The notes below the pieces were generated by a model. It was given only the letters and a program-made list of their open reading frames with translations. It did no database searches and was not told where the DNA came from. The position numbers were made by a program, and so were the translations under genes. A DNA stretch of 64,000 bases from Kineosporia sp. R_H_3 (lineage in GTDB: Bacteria; Actinomycetota; Actinomycetes; Actinomycetales; Kineosporiaceae), in contig NZ_MWLL01000247.1 in NCBI RefSeq assembly GCF_002198675.1, forward strand, positions 29,391 to 93,390. The letters run 5' to 3'. Positions 1 to 8,487 of this stretch are shown here, piece by piece; the first letter of the stretch is position 1, and each line of letters starts with the position of its first letter.

Positions 1-1
1 C

Positions 2-2281
2 GCGTTCCCGTACGAGCAGCTGCGCGCGGAGAACGCCGCACGCGGCCGTGACGAGCGCGAGTACGAGCTCGGCGACACGGGTGTCCTCGACGGCAACCGG
101 TTCTTCGACGTCCTCGTCACGTACGCGAAGGCGGACCCGGACGACCTCTGCGTCGAGATCACGGCGACGAACCAGGGCCCCGACGCCGCCCCGCTGCACC
201 TGCTGCCGCAGCTGTGGTTCCGCAACACGTGGGCCTGGGGCCGGGACGGCCGCAAGCCCACGATGCACCAGCTGCTGCCGCCGACGTTCACGGTGACCGG
301 GCTGGAGGCCGTCGAGGTCGAGCACGCCCACCTCGGCCGCTACCACCTCGCGGCCGAGGGCACGCCCGTGCTCCTGTTCTGCGACAACGAGACCGACGCC
401 GTCGAGCTCTTCGGTGCCGCCCGGAACGCGACCCCGTACCCGAAGGGCTCGGTCGACAGGCGGGTCGTCCACGGGGACACGAGCGTCGTCAACCCGTTCG
501 ACGAGGGCACCAAGGTCGCCGTCTGGTACGTCTTCGACGCGGTCCCGGCAGGCGAGTCGGTGACGGTCCGGCTCCGGCTCGGCCGTGCGCTGCCGACGGC
601 CGCCACGTTCGGTCCGGAGTTCGACGCGGTGCTCGCCGCGCGCCGGCAGGAGGCGGACGACTTCTACGCGCAGGTCGTGCACCCCGACATGCCGGACGAG
701 GACCGGCACGTCGCCCGTCGGGCCTACGCCGGCCTGCTGTGGACCAAGCAGGTCTACCGGTACGACGTCCAGGAGTGGCTCGAGACCGACCCCTCACCGG
801 ACCCCGCCCCGGGCCGGCGCGACACGCCGGGCGTGCGGAACACCGGGTGGAAGCACCTGTACCTCGCGGACGTGCTCTCCATGCCCGACGAGTGGGAGTA
901 CCCGTGGTTCGCCGCGTGGGACCTCGCGTTCCACGCGATCCCGCTCGCGCACGTCGACCCCGGCTTCGCCAAGGAGCAGCTGCTCCTCATGTGCCGTGAG
1001 TGGGCGATGCACCCGAACGGCCAGCTCCCGGCGTACGAGTGGGCGTTCGGCGACGTCAACCCGCCCGTGCACGCGTGGGCCGCCTGGCACGTCTACCGGA
1101 TCGACGGCTACCGCGACAAGGACTTCCTCATCCGGGTCTTCACCAAGCTGCTCCTCAACTTCTCCTGGTGGGTCAACCGCAAGGACGCCAACGGTTCCAA
1201 CGTCTTCGAGGGCGGCTTCCTCGGGATGGACAACATCGCGCTGTTCGACCGGTCGGCACCGCTGCCGCCGGGCTTCCGCCTCGAGCAGTCGGACGCGACG
1301 AGCTGGATGGCCTTCTACTGCCAGCAGATGTTCAAGATCGCGCTCGAGCTCGCGCGCACCGACAAGGCGTGGGACGACGTCGCGACGAAGTTCTTCGAGC
1401 ACTTCCTCGCGATCGCCCAGGCGATGCGGTCGTTCGGCTCGCAGGGCGAGAGCCTGTGGCACGAGGAGGACGGCTTCTTCTACGACATGCTCGTCGCCCC
1501 CGACGGCTCGACCCAGCCGCTGCGGGTGCGTTCGATGGTCGGGCTGCTGCCGATCCTCGCGGCGACCGAGGTGCCGGCCTGGGTCGGCGAGGAGTGCCCG
1601 GATCTGTCCGCCCGGATGCGCTGGCTGCAACGCCGCCGCCCCGAGCTGGTCCGCCCGCTGCTGTTCTCCAAGGGGGCGGGGGAGCGCAAGATCCTGCTCT
1701 CCCTCGTCGACCCGACCCGGCTGCGGCGCATCCTCGAGCGGGTCTTCGACCCCGAGGAGTTCTTCTCCCCGTACGGGATCCGCTCGCTCACGGCGTCCTG
1801 CCGGCAGCCGATCACCGCGCACGTCGCGGGCCGGGACGCCTCGATCGAGTACGAGCCGGGGGAGTCCCGGACGAACCTGTTCGGCGGCAACTCGAACTGG
1901 CGCGGGCCGATCTGGTTCCCGGTGAACGTCCTGCTCGCCGACAAGCTCCGCACCATCGGCCGGCACTTCGGCGACACGTTCCAGATCGAGATCCCGACCG
2001 GCTCGGGCAAGCTCCACACCCTCGTCGAGGCCGCCGACATCATCGACAACGGCCTCACGGCGCTGTTCCGGCCGGTGGCGGGCCGCCGCCCCGCGGACGG
2101 CGACCGGATCGAGGCCTCGCCCGACCCGCTCTGGGCCGACCACCCGACGTTCAGCGAGTACTTCGACGGCGACACCGGCGAGGGCCTCGGGGCGAGCCAC
2201 CAGACCGGCTGGACGGCGCTCGTGGCGCACCTGCTGAACCCCAGGCTGCCCCCGGACCCGCGGCGCAAGGGCTGGGCCTGA
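2..2281 (+). CDS. GH63-like (MGH1-type) glycoside hydrolase, 5' truncated
   Basis: The frame is open from base 2, so the N-terminus lies outside the window and 759 codons remain. The product resembles the bacterial mannosylglycerate-hydrolase/GH63-like glucosidases (about 850-900 aa). After an N-terminal beta-rich part there is an (alpha/alpha)6-barrel-like region rich in Trp/Asp motifs: WFAAWDLAFH, EWAFGDVNPPVHAW, FLGMDNIALFDRS, and near the C-terminus NSNWRGPIWFPVN. Such enzymes release glucose or glycosyl-glycerate from cytosolic alpha-glycosides. The exact substrate is not predictable. A GH13 alpha-glucosidase lies 1.8 kb downstream on the other strand, giving a loose alpha-glucan theme. 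I am confident of the family and unsure of the activity. Confidence 0.85.
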   Translation, partial: AFPYEQLRAENAARGRDEREYELGDTGVLDGNRFFDVLVTYAKADPDDLCVEITATNQGPDAAPLHLLPQLWFRNTWAWGRDGRKPTMHQLLPPTFTVTGLEAVEVEHAHLGRYHLAAEGTPVLLFCDNETDAVELFGAARNATPYPKGSVDRRVVHGDTSVVNPFDEGTKVAVWYVFDAVPAGESVTVRLRLGRALPTAATFGPEFDAVLAARRQEADDFYAQVVHPDMPDEDRHVARRAYAGLLWTKQVYRYDVQEWLETDPSPDPAPGRRDTPGVRNTGWKHLYLADVLSMPDEWEYPWFAAWDLAFHAIPLAHVDPGFAKEQLLLMCREWAMHPNGQLPAYEWAFGDVNPPVHAWAAWHVYRIDGYRDKDFLIRVFTKLLLNFSWWVNRKDANGSNVFEGGFLGMDNIALFDRSAPLPPGFRLEQSDATSWMAFYCQQMFKIALELARTDKAWDDVATKFFEHFLAIAQAMRSFGSQGESLWHEEDGFFYDMLVAPDGSTQPLRVRSMVGLLPILAATEVPAWVGEECPDLSARMRWLQRRRPELVRPLLFSKGAGERKILLSLVDPTRLRRILERVFDPEEFFSPYGIRSLTASCRQPITAHVAGRDASIEYEPGESRTNLFGGNSNWRGPIWFPVNVLLADKLRTIGRHFGDTFQIEIPTGSGKLHTLVEAADIIDNGLTALFRPVAGRRPADGDRIEASPDPLWADHPTFSEYFDGDTGEGLGASHQTGWTALVAHLLNPRLPPDPRRKGWA

Positions 2282-2294
2282 GACCGCAGCCCCG

Positions 2295-2324
2295 GGCGCT
2301 CGCGGGCCTCAGCTCGCGAGCGCC
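2295..2324. terminator. Bidirectional hairpin between convergent genes
   Basis: A perfect 10-bp inverted repeat (GGCGCTCGCG / CGCGAGCGCC) with a 10-nt loop sits just after the hydrolase stop. Its right arm overlaps the 3' end of the converging small gene. There is no U-tract, as is common for terminators in very GC-rich actinobacteria. Confidence 0.5.
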
Positions 2325-2689
2325 TGCCCGCCGCCCGTGAGGTACCGCAGCGCCGAGGCGGTGTCGGGGCAGGCCTGCGCCCGCACCCCGCCGCCCACCG
2401 TGCCCCAGCCGCGGACGACCACCGCGACGAGCCCGTTCGCGCCGACGACCGCGACCCGGCAGCGCCGCGGGCCGTAGGTGCGCCGGTTGGCGAGCTTGGC
2501 CTCGGACAGCAGGCGCGGCGACGGGAGCATGCCGTGGATGTCGACGAGGACCAGCGGTGTGCCCTCCGCCCGCGCCACCTCCTGCTCGCTCGCGGCGACC
2601 CGGGCAATCAGGGTCGCCTCGTCGGTGCTGCGCAGGTCGACGTACAGGTAGGGGACCCCGCCGTGGTCGCGCCACTCGCACCCGTCCAT
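2309..2689 (-). CDS. Hypothetical protein, 126 aa, STAS/SpoIIAA-like fold possible
   Basis: I chose the ATG at 2689 because GGAGG lies about 6 nt upstream. Longer in-frame extensions run into Arg/Ala-rich shadow sequence. The short alpha/beta protein has the strand pattern VPYLYVDLRS, PLVLVDIHGM, CRVAVVGANG and VAVVVRGWG. That pattern resembles the SpoIIAA-like/STAS hypothetical proteins common in actinobacteria. No catalytic motif is visible. It would be cytoplasmic. Its function is unknown, and the fold suggestion is inference from alternating hydrophobic strands and size. Confidence 0.7.
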   Translation of the reverse strand: MDGCEWRDHGGVPYLYVDLRSTDEATLIARVAASEQEVARAEGTPLVLVDIHGMLPSPRLLSEAKLANRRTYGPRRCRVAVVGANGLVAVVVRGWGTVGGGVRAQACPDTASALRYLTGGGQALAS

Positions 2690-3143
2690 GCCCACCTCCT
2701 CAGAACCGGCCGCGCGCAGGCGGTCGGGCCGGCCCCGGCGGCCGGCATGTCCATGATCGGCGGACCCGACCCGGTCCGGGAGCCGCCGCCCGGTCGACGG
2801 CCGCACGGGTGAGCCGTCACCGGTCGTGACCGGTCGGCGCACGGGCGACGGTGCGACGTCCGGTGCTCCGGCCCGGGCGCAGGGACCGGTGCCGGTCGCA
2901 GCCCGCCGCGCGGATGCTCGGGTCGATGCTCGGGTCCGGATGGCCGTGATCACGACGCAGGGGACCCGAGCGCGGACCCGAGCTCGCCCCGTCACGGCTG
3001 CGTCTGTCGTCGCAGGGGTGGTGCACGTCAGGGCGTGCGCCCGGGCGGCGGCGCTGCGGGCAGCGTGGCTCGCTGGTGATGGCAGAGCAAAGCACCCGGC
3101 AGTGGAGCGGTGACCTCCGGCGCCCGGCGTCGGGAACCGGGGG
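2690..3143. other. Gene-poor stretch, 454 bp
   Basis: I see no credible gene here. The open frames on both strands are Arg/Pro/Ala-rich without a ribosome site. The stretch holds a perfect 12-bp tandem duplication (GATGCTCGGGTC at 2913-2924 and 2925-2936) and a small ACCGGT hairpin (2819-2834). It must contain the promoter of the minus-strand gene starting at 2689, but no clear -35/-10 pair is visible. Confidence 0.5.
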
Positions 3144-3956
3144 TCAGCGGACGGCGGACGGTGCCGGCCGCCGTGAGCTCAGGAGCAGCGTCGCGGCCGC
3201 GACGGCGAGCGCCGCGGCGACCCCCGCCGAGCCGCCGCCGGTGAGCACGTGCCACGTGAGGCTGTGGCCGCCGCCGCCCGCGAGCAGGGCGGCGACGCCG
3301 TCGTGCGCCGCGCCCGTGAGCGCGGCACCGAGGACGGCACCGGCTGCGACGGCCCGCAGCCGCAGGCCGGGGAGGCGCCGCCCCCGCGCCGCGGCCGGCT
3401 CGACGGGGGCCGGGGCGGCGCGGCGCCACCGCAGGACCAGGTCGACCACGAGGACGACGAGCCCGAGCGCGCTGCAGACGACCTGGGCCCACTCGGCGCC
3501 GGAGTACCGGCCGTGCACCTGCGCGAGCCAGGGCACGTGCTCGGAGCCCCAGTGGCCGTCGTGCGTGAAGCCGTCCCAGAGCACGTGCGTCGCCGCGCCG
3601 ACGACGAGCGAGACGACCGTCATGCCGAGCGCCGCGGGCCGCAGGTACCGGCGCAGCCCGCTGCCGGCGTCCGGGTGCAGCCGGCGGCGGACCGCCGCCG
3701 GGGCCAGCAGGACGGCCGCCGGGGCGAGCAGCGCCTGCCACACCGCGAAGACGGCCAGACCGAGGACGACGTCCGCGCCGAGGACGCCGGCCACCGCCTC
3801 GTGGGTGAGGCCGGAGCCGAACGGCGACGGGACGTAGTACGGGATGTCGGGCGCCATGCTCCCGATGACGAGCGCGGCCGGGACGAGCGCGACCCGTCCG
3901 CGGGTCCAGCGCATGAGCGGCAGGACGGCGGCGGGGTGGCTCCCGGTGAACGGCAT
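3144..3956 (-). CDS. DUF4184 family integral membrane protein
   Basis: The 270-residue protein opens with the DUF4184 signature MPFTGSHPAAVLPL, followed by VIGSMAPDIPYYV. It has several hydrophobic segments (roughly residues 25-45, 75-105, 125-150, 155-180, 205-230 and 240-262). A conserved His (THVLWDGFTHDGHWG) resembles the metal-dependent-hydrolase-like core of the YdjM/DUF4184 group, in which Asp/His pairs sit near membrane edges. The molecular function of the family is not established. It stands alone, with a long gap downstream and an alpha-glucosidase on the same strand upstream. Confidence 0.85.
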   Translation of the reverse strand: MPFTGSHPAAVLPLMRWTRGRVALVPAALVIGSMAPDIPYYVPSPFGSGLTHEAVAGVLGADVVLGLAVFAVWQALLAPAAVLLAPAAVRRRLHPDAGSGLRRYLRPAALGMTVVSLVVGAATHVLWDGFTHDGHWGSEHVPWLAQVHGRYSGAEWAQVVCSALGLVVLVVDLVLRWRRAAPAPVEPAAARGRRLPGLRLRAVAAGAVLGAALTGAAHDGVAALLAGGGGHSLTWHVLTGGGSAGVAAALAVAAATLLLSSRRPAPSAVR

Positions 3957-4048
3957 GCACCCACGCTAGGCAGACCGGCGGCGCCGACGCCCCGCCGTCG
4001 CGGTGCGTCCACGGGGTCTCCACGGGATCCCCACACCCGGGCGGCGCG

Positions 4049-5776
4049 CTACACCGTGCGCCGGTAGGCCCGCCCCTCCCACGGCCCCAGCCGCAGGCCG
4101 CCGTCCGGCGCGGCGTCGCCCGCGACCACCTCCGCGCCCGACCACAGGTGCGCCTGCGGCACGTCGGGCTCCCGCTCCTGCGCCGTGAAGTTGCCCAGCA
4201 CGAGGATCTCGGTGGGCCCGAGCCGCCGCGTGAACGCGTACACGTGCGGGTCGTCGGGCAGGAGCATCGTGAAGTCGCCGAGCGCGACGGCGGGCTCGGT
4301 GTGCCGCAGGTCCGCGAGCCTGCGGTAGTGGTGCGCCACGGACGACGGGTCGGCCCACGCGGCGGCGACGTTGATGTCGGTGTGGTTCGGGTTCACCGCA
4401 ATCCACGGCGTGCCGGTCGTGAACCCCGCGCCCGGGCCGTCGTCCCACTGCATGGGGGTGCGGGCGTTGTCCCGGCTCATCGGCCGCAGCGCCGCGAGGA
4501 CGTCGTCCGGGTCCTGCCCGGCCGCGACCGCCTCGCGGTAGTGGTTGAGCGACTCGACGTCCCGGAAGTCGGTGATCGCGGGGAACGGCGCGTTCGTCAT
4601 GCCGATCTCCTCGCCCTGGTAGACGTAGGGCGTGCCGCGGTGCAGGTGCAGGACGGTCGCGAGCATCTTCGCCGCGGCGACCCGGTGCTCGCCGTCGTCG
4701 CCCCACCGCGACACGATCCGCGGCTGGTCGTGGTTGTCCCAGTAGAGGCTGTTCCAGCCGGTCTCCGCGAGCCCGGTCTGCCAGCGCCCGAAGGTTGCCT
4801 TGAGCGCGCGCAGGTCGAAGGGGACCGGATCCCACTTCGAGGCGCCGTGGTCGATCCCCACGTGCTCGAACTGGAACACCATGTCGACCTCCGCCCGCGC
4901 CGGGTCGGTGAACAGCCGGGCGTCCTCGACCGTGACGCCCGGCATCTCGCCGACGGTGAGCAACCGGTCGGACCGGCCCGCGAAGACCTCGCGGTGCATC
5001 TCGGCGAGGAACTCGTGGATCCGGGGCCCGCACGTCCAGTGCGGGGACCCGTCCCCGAGCGCCGCACCGCCCGCGCCGGCCGCGGCCGCGACGTGCCCCT
5101 CGGGCAGCGACCCGTCGTCGCCGACCGCCTTGCTGATGAGGTTGACGACGTCCATCCGGAAGCCGTCGACGCCGCGGTCGAGCCAGCGCCGCATCATCGC
5201 GTAGACCGCCTGCCGGACCTCCGGGTTCTCCCAGTTCAGGTCCGGCTGCTGCGTCGCGAACAGGTGGAGGTAGTACTCCCCGGTCGCCTCGTCGTACGTC
5301 CAGGAGGGGCCGGAGAAGAACGACGCCCAGTTCGTCGGCTCCGCGCCGGGAGCACCGGGGGTCATGCCCTCGCGGGCGGGCCGCCACCAGTACCAGTCGC
5401 GCTTCGGGTCGTCGCGCGACGAGCGGGACGCGACGAACCACGGGTGCTCGTGCGAGGTGTGGTTGACGACGAGGTCCATGACCAGGCGCATGCCCCGCGC
5501 GTGCAGCCCCTCCACGAGGGCGTCGACGTCCGCGAGCGTGCCGAACGTGGGGTCGACGTCCTCGTAGTCGCTGATGTCGTAGCCGTTGTCGTGCTGCGGC
5601 GACCGGTACACCGGCGACAGCCACACGACGTCGACGCCCAGCCGCTCGAGGTGGTCCAGGTGGTCGATGACGCCGCGCAGGTCACCGATCCCGTCACCGT
5701 CCGAGTCGGCGAAGCTGCGCGGGTAGACCTGGTAGACGACGGCGGAGGTCCACCAGGGCGGGGCTGCGGGGTCCAT
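4049..5776 (-). CDS. GH13 alpha-glucosidase (oligo-1,6-glucosidase type)
   Basis: This is a 575-aa cytosolic GH13 enzyme releasing glucose from non-reducing ends of malto- or isomalto-oligosaccharides. It opens with the family hallmark WWTSAVVYQVYPRSFADSDGDG. Conserved regions follow: DLVVNHTS; GFRMDVVNLIS with the likely nucleophile Asp209; TVGEMPG with the likely acid/base Glu277; and NHDQPR with Asp350. I chose the ATG at 5776 because it immediately precedes the conserved N-terminus. The 37 codons upstream overlap the divergent gene and are not family-like. The Val-Val pair after the nucleophile is typical of alpha-glucosidase and oligo-1,6-glucosidase rather than alpha-amylase. Only 92 bp separate it from the divergent oxidoreductase. 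Confidence 0.92.
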   Translation of the reverse strand: MDPAAPPWWTSAVVYQVYPRSFADSDGDGIGDLRGVIDHLDHLERLGVDVVWLSPVYRSPQHDNGYDISDYEDVDPTFGTLADVDALVEGLHARGMRLVMDLVVNHTSHEHPWFVASRSSRDDPKRDWYWWRPAREGMTPGAPGAEPTNWASFFSGPSWTYDEATGEYYLHLFATQQPDLNWENPEVRQAVYAMMRRWLDRGVDGFRMDVVNLISKAVGDDGSLPEGHVAAAAGAGGAALGDGSPHWTCGPRIHEFLAEMHREVFAGRSDRLLTVGEMPGVTVEDARLFTDPARAEVDMVFQFEHVGIDHGASKWDPVPFDLRALKATFGRWQTGLAETGWNSLYWDNHDQPRIVSRWGDDGEHRVAAAKMLATVLHLHRGTPYVYQGEEIGMTNAPFPAITDFRDVESLNHYREAVAAGQDPDDVLAALRPMSRDNARTPMQWDDGPGAGFTTGTPWIAVNPNHTDINVAAAWADPSSVAHHYRRLADLRHTEPAVALGDFTMLLPDDPHVYAFTRRLGPTEILVLGNFTAQEREPDVPQAHLWSGAEVVAGDAAPDGGLRLGPWEGRAYRRTV

Positions 5777-5868
5777 GCCCGAACGGTCCCAGCCGTCCGC
5801 GGGCGGGGCAAGGCGCACGGGCCGGGGTCGACGAGCGGCGGCCGGTGATCGACGGCAGGCTGACGGCC

Positions 5869-7377
5869 ATGACCTCGTCGCAGACACCTGCCCCGCTGGA
5901 GACCGACGTCGTCGTCATCGGCGGCGGACCGCCCGGGGAGAACGTCGCGGGCACGGTCCGCGCCGCCGGCCTCGAGTGCGTGCTCGTCGAGCGCGAGCTG
6001 TTCGGCGGCGAGTGCTCGTACTGGGCGTGCATCCCCAGCAAGGCCCTGCTCCGCCCGCTCGACGTGCGCGCCGCGGCGACCCGGCTGCCCGGGCTCACCG
6101 TCGGCGAGGTCGACGCCGCGGCCGTCCTCGCACGGCGCGACTGGTTCACCGGCCGTTCGGGCGACGCCCCGTTCGTGCACGACGACGCGTCCCAGGAGTC
6201 GTGGGTCGCGAGCACCGGGGCCGTCGCCCTGCGCGGCGACGCACGGCTCGACGGGCCGCGCCGGGTCGTCGTCGAGACCTCCGACGGCGCCCGCACCGTG
6301 CTCGCCAGGCAGGCCGTCGTCCTCGCCGTCGGGACCGACGCCGCGGTCCCGGACGTCCCGGGGCTGCGGGCCGCCGCGCCGTGGACGAGCCGGGAGGCGA
6401 CCGACGCCCGGGCCGTCCCGCGCCGGCTGCTCGTCCTCGGCGGCGGGGTCGTCGCCTGCGAGATGGCGCAGGCGTTCCGCGGTCTCGGCGCCGCCGAGGT
6501 CACCGTCGTCGAGCGCGGCGAGCGGCTGCTCGGACGGTCCGAACCCGTTGCGGGAGAGCTGGTCCGGGCCGCGTTCGAGGAGGCGGGCATCGACGTCCGC
6601 ACCGGCACCGGCGTCGTCCGGGTGAGCCGCCCGCAGGCCGGCGGCGAGGTGAGCGCCGAGCTGGACGACGGCACGACCGTCGTCGCGGACGAGATCCTCG
6701 TCGCGACCGGCCGGTCGCCGCGGACGGCCGGGCTGGGGCTGGAGTCGGTGGGGCTGACCGCCGAGCACCTGCAGCGCGGCTACGTCCCCGTCGACGACAC
6801 CCTCGCCGTGACCGGGCCGGCCCTCGACCCGGCGGCACCGTGGCTCTACGCCGTCGGTGACGTCAACGGCCGGAACCTGCTGACCCACATGGGCAAGTAC
6901 CAGGCCCGGGCCTGCGGTGCCGCCGTCGCCGCCCGCGCCGCGGGGCGCACGGTGGCCCCCGACGCACGGTTCACCGCCGCCACCGCGACCGCCGACGGGC
7001 TCGGTGCCCCCGCCGTCGTGTTCACCGACCCGCAGGTCGCCTCCGTCGGCCTCACCGAGGCGGCGGCGCGCGACCGCGGCCTCGACGTGCACGTCGTCGA
7101 GTACGACCTCGGGTCGGTGTCCGGCGCCGCCCTGCTCGCGGACGGCTACCGGGGGAGCGCCCGGATCGTCGTCGACCGGGCCCGCCGGGTCGTCGTCGGC
7201 GCGACCTTCGTCGGCCAGGACGTCGCCGAGCTCCTCCACTCCGCGACGGTCGCCGTCGTCGGCGAGGTGCCGCTCGAGCGGCTCTGGCACGCGGTCCCGT
7301 CGTTCCCGACGATCAGCGAGGTGTGGCTGCGGCTGCTCGAGGCCTACCCGGACGCGGCGGCCGCCGACCGGGTCTGA
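5869..7377 (+). CDS. FAD/NAD(P)-dependent disulfide-oxidoreductase-like protein
   Basis: The 502-aa flavoprotein belongs to the dihydrolipoamide dehydrogenase/mercuric reductase superfamily. The FAD-binding GGGPPGENVA glycine loop lies near residue 17. The redox-active pair is kept as GGECSYWACIPSK (Cys-x4-Cys). An NAD(P) loop (VLGGGVVACEMA) and the second FAD motif (LYAVGDVNG) follow, then the C-terminal dimerisation domain. There the canonical HPT catalytic histidine is replaced: the tail reads HAVPSFPTISE, with Phe479 at the His position. The natural substrate is therefore uncertain. ATG 5869 is preferred over GTG 5845, though both are in frame. Confidence 0.88.
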   Translation: MTSSQTPAPLETDVVVIGGGPPGENVAGTVRAAGLECVLVERELFGGECSYWACIPSKALLRPLDVRAAATRLPGLTVGEVDAAAVLARRDWFTGRSGDAPFVHDDASQESWVASTGAVALRGDARLDGPRRVVVETSDGARTVLARQAVVLAVGTDAAVPDVPGLRAAAPWTSREATDARAVPRRLLVLGGGVVACEMAQAFRGLGAAEVTVVERGERLLGRSEPVAGELVRAAFEEAGIDVRTGTGVVRVSRPQAGGEVSAELDDGTTVVADEILVATGRSPRTAGLGLESVGLTAEHLQRGYVPVDDTLAVTGPALDPAAPWLYAVGDVNGRNLLTHMGKYQARACGAAVAARAAGRTVAPDARFTAATATADGLGAPAVVFTDPQVASVGLTEAAARDRGLDVHVVEYDLGSVSGAALLADGYRGSARIVVDRARRVVVGATFVGQDVAELLHSATVAVVGEVPLERLWHAVPSFPTISEVWLRLLEAYPDAAAADRV

Positions 7378-7413
7378 CGCCGTCCCCGGCACATCCTTCG
7401 CGCACGGTCACGG

Positions 7414-7430
7414 ATCCCGGCATCCGGGAT
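7414..7430 (+). terminator. Hairpin after the flavoprotein gene
   Basis: A 7-bp perfect inverted repeat (ATCCCGG-CAT-CCGGGAT) lies 37 nt past the stop codon. It is the only stem between the flavoprotein gene and the small gene that follows. No U-tract is seen. Confidence 0.35.
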
Positions 7431-7513
7431 GATCCCCAGGAACGCGAATGGGTCCTCGCTCGTCGGGCAGTGCAGGCGCACGTACCGACCGACGACACGA
7501 GAAGGAGACCCCC

Positions 7514-7684
7514 ATGGGCCTGTTCAAGGGTGCCGCCAAGGCCGGGATCGCTGCCAAGGCCATCCAGGTCGTCCGCCGCGAGGCGGCCAAGCCGCAGAAC
7601 CAGGCGAAGGCCAAGGAGCTGTTCGCCAAGCTGCAGAACCGCCGCCGTCCGAACGGCACGCCGCCGGCGAACCGTCCGCTCTGA
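7514..7684 (+). CDS. Small basic hypothetical protein, 56 aa
   Basis: An ATG at 7514 preceded by GAAGGAG at 7-nt spacing makes this a convincing short gene. A longer in-frame start at 7448 lacks a ribosome site. The peptide begins MGLFKGAAKAGIAAKA, is rich in Lys/Arg/Ala/Gln, and is probably one amphipathic helix with a Pro-rich tail. No family function is known to me. It may bind nucleic acid or membrane, but that is only a guess from charge. Confidence 0.65.
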   Translation: MGLFKGAAKAGIAAKAIQVVRREAAKPQNQAKAKELFAKLQNRRRPNGTPPANRPL

Positions 7685-7705
7685 CGCGGCCGCAGGGCCG
7701 CGGCC

Positions 7706-7738
7706 GGTGATGACCGTCAGACGCTGACGGTCATCACC
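7706..7738. terminator. Strong bidirectional terminator hairpin
   Basis: A perfect 15-bp stem (GGTGATGACCGTCAG with its complement) encloses the 3-nt loop ACG. It sits between the convergent genes ending at 7684 and 7717. The stop codon of the minus-strand ACT gene lies inside the left arm, so that gene's coding end doubles as part of the terminator. Confidence 0.7.
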
Positions 7739-8364
7739 GAGCCGAGCACGCTGCCCACCTGCGCGAGCCGGTAGAGCTCGCTGCGGTGGAAGTCCACGCC
7801 CTCCTGGCGGACCAGGAGCAGGCCCAGGGGACCGTTGCCGATCGGCACGAGTGCGGTCCCGCTGTACGCCCGGTCGGTCGCCGGATCCGTGAGAGTCACC
7901 GAACCCAGGCGCAGCGGCGCGGTGATCCGGACGGCGTCCGGGGCCGGCGCGTCGCGGCTGACCGCGAGCACGTCCTCGTGGGCCCCGGTCGCGTCGAAGA
8001 CGAGGACGGCGGCCCAGTCGGCGCCGAGCGCCCCCGGCGCGCCGTCGACGAGCGTCCGCACGGCGCGGTCCGGTTGCGCGAGAACCTGCTGGCACAGCTC
8101 GAGGTCGGTGTGCCCGGTGACCGGCGGGACCGGCTGCTGGACGCCCGCGACCTGGATCCCGGGCTCCGCGCTGACCGCCGAGGTCACCGCCGCGAGGTGG
8201 ACGGCGTCCCGCACGTTCACGAAGACGTCGTCCAGGGCGCGGCCCGCCTGGCTCTCGAGCACGTCCACCGCGGCGATGTCGCCGCCGGCCGCGCCGATGG
8301 CCGTGGTGACCCGGCCCAGCGTGCCGGGCGAGTCCGGGACGCTGATCCTCAACCGCGCGAGCAC
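7717..8364 (-). CDS. ACT-domain protein with C-terminal GAF-like region
   Basis: This is a 215-residue protein starting at a GTG with GGAGG 6 nt upstream. Residues 1-75 form an ACT ligand-binding domain (MLARLRISVPDSPGTLGRVT, then GGDIAAVDV). Proteins with this domain sense amino acids and regulate metabolic enzymes. Residues about 90-215 look like a GAF-type alpha/beta sensor (WAAVLVFDATG, GTALVPIGNGPLGLLLVRQEG, then a C-terminal helix). No catalytic or DNA-binding motif is present. The likely role is a small-molecule sensor whose partner is not apparent from the neighbourhood. Confidence 0.75.
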   Translation of the reverse strand: MLARLRISVPDSPGTLGRVTTAIGAAGGDIAAVDVLESQAGRALDDVFVNVRDAVHLAAVTSAVSAEPGIQVAGVQQPVPPVTGHTDLELCQQVLAQPDRAVRTLVDGAPGALGADWAAVLVFDATGAHEDVLAVSRDAPAPDAVRITAPLRLGSVTLTDPATDRAYSGTALVPIGNGPLGLLLVRQEGVDFHRSELYRLAQVGSVLGSVMTVSV

Positions 8365-8487
8365 GTCGCCTCCTCGGATCCGTTCACCTGGTGCTTCGGG
8401 TCAGCCAAGCATCTCAGAGCCGCGTTCCGAGGGTGTTTCACCGTCCCGTCATGATGGGGCCGTGACCGGTGACGCCTGGGCGAGTGC

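Noticed and set aside
2817..3113. Two overlapping open frames on opposite strands in the 454-bp gap
   Set aside because: Neither has a ribosome site nor a recognisable pattern; composition looks like noncoding GC-rich sequence.
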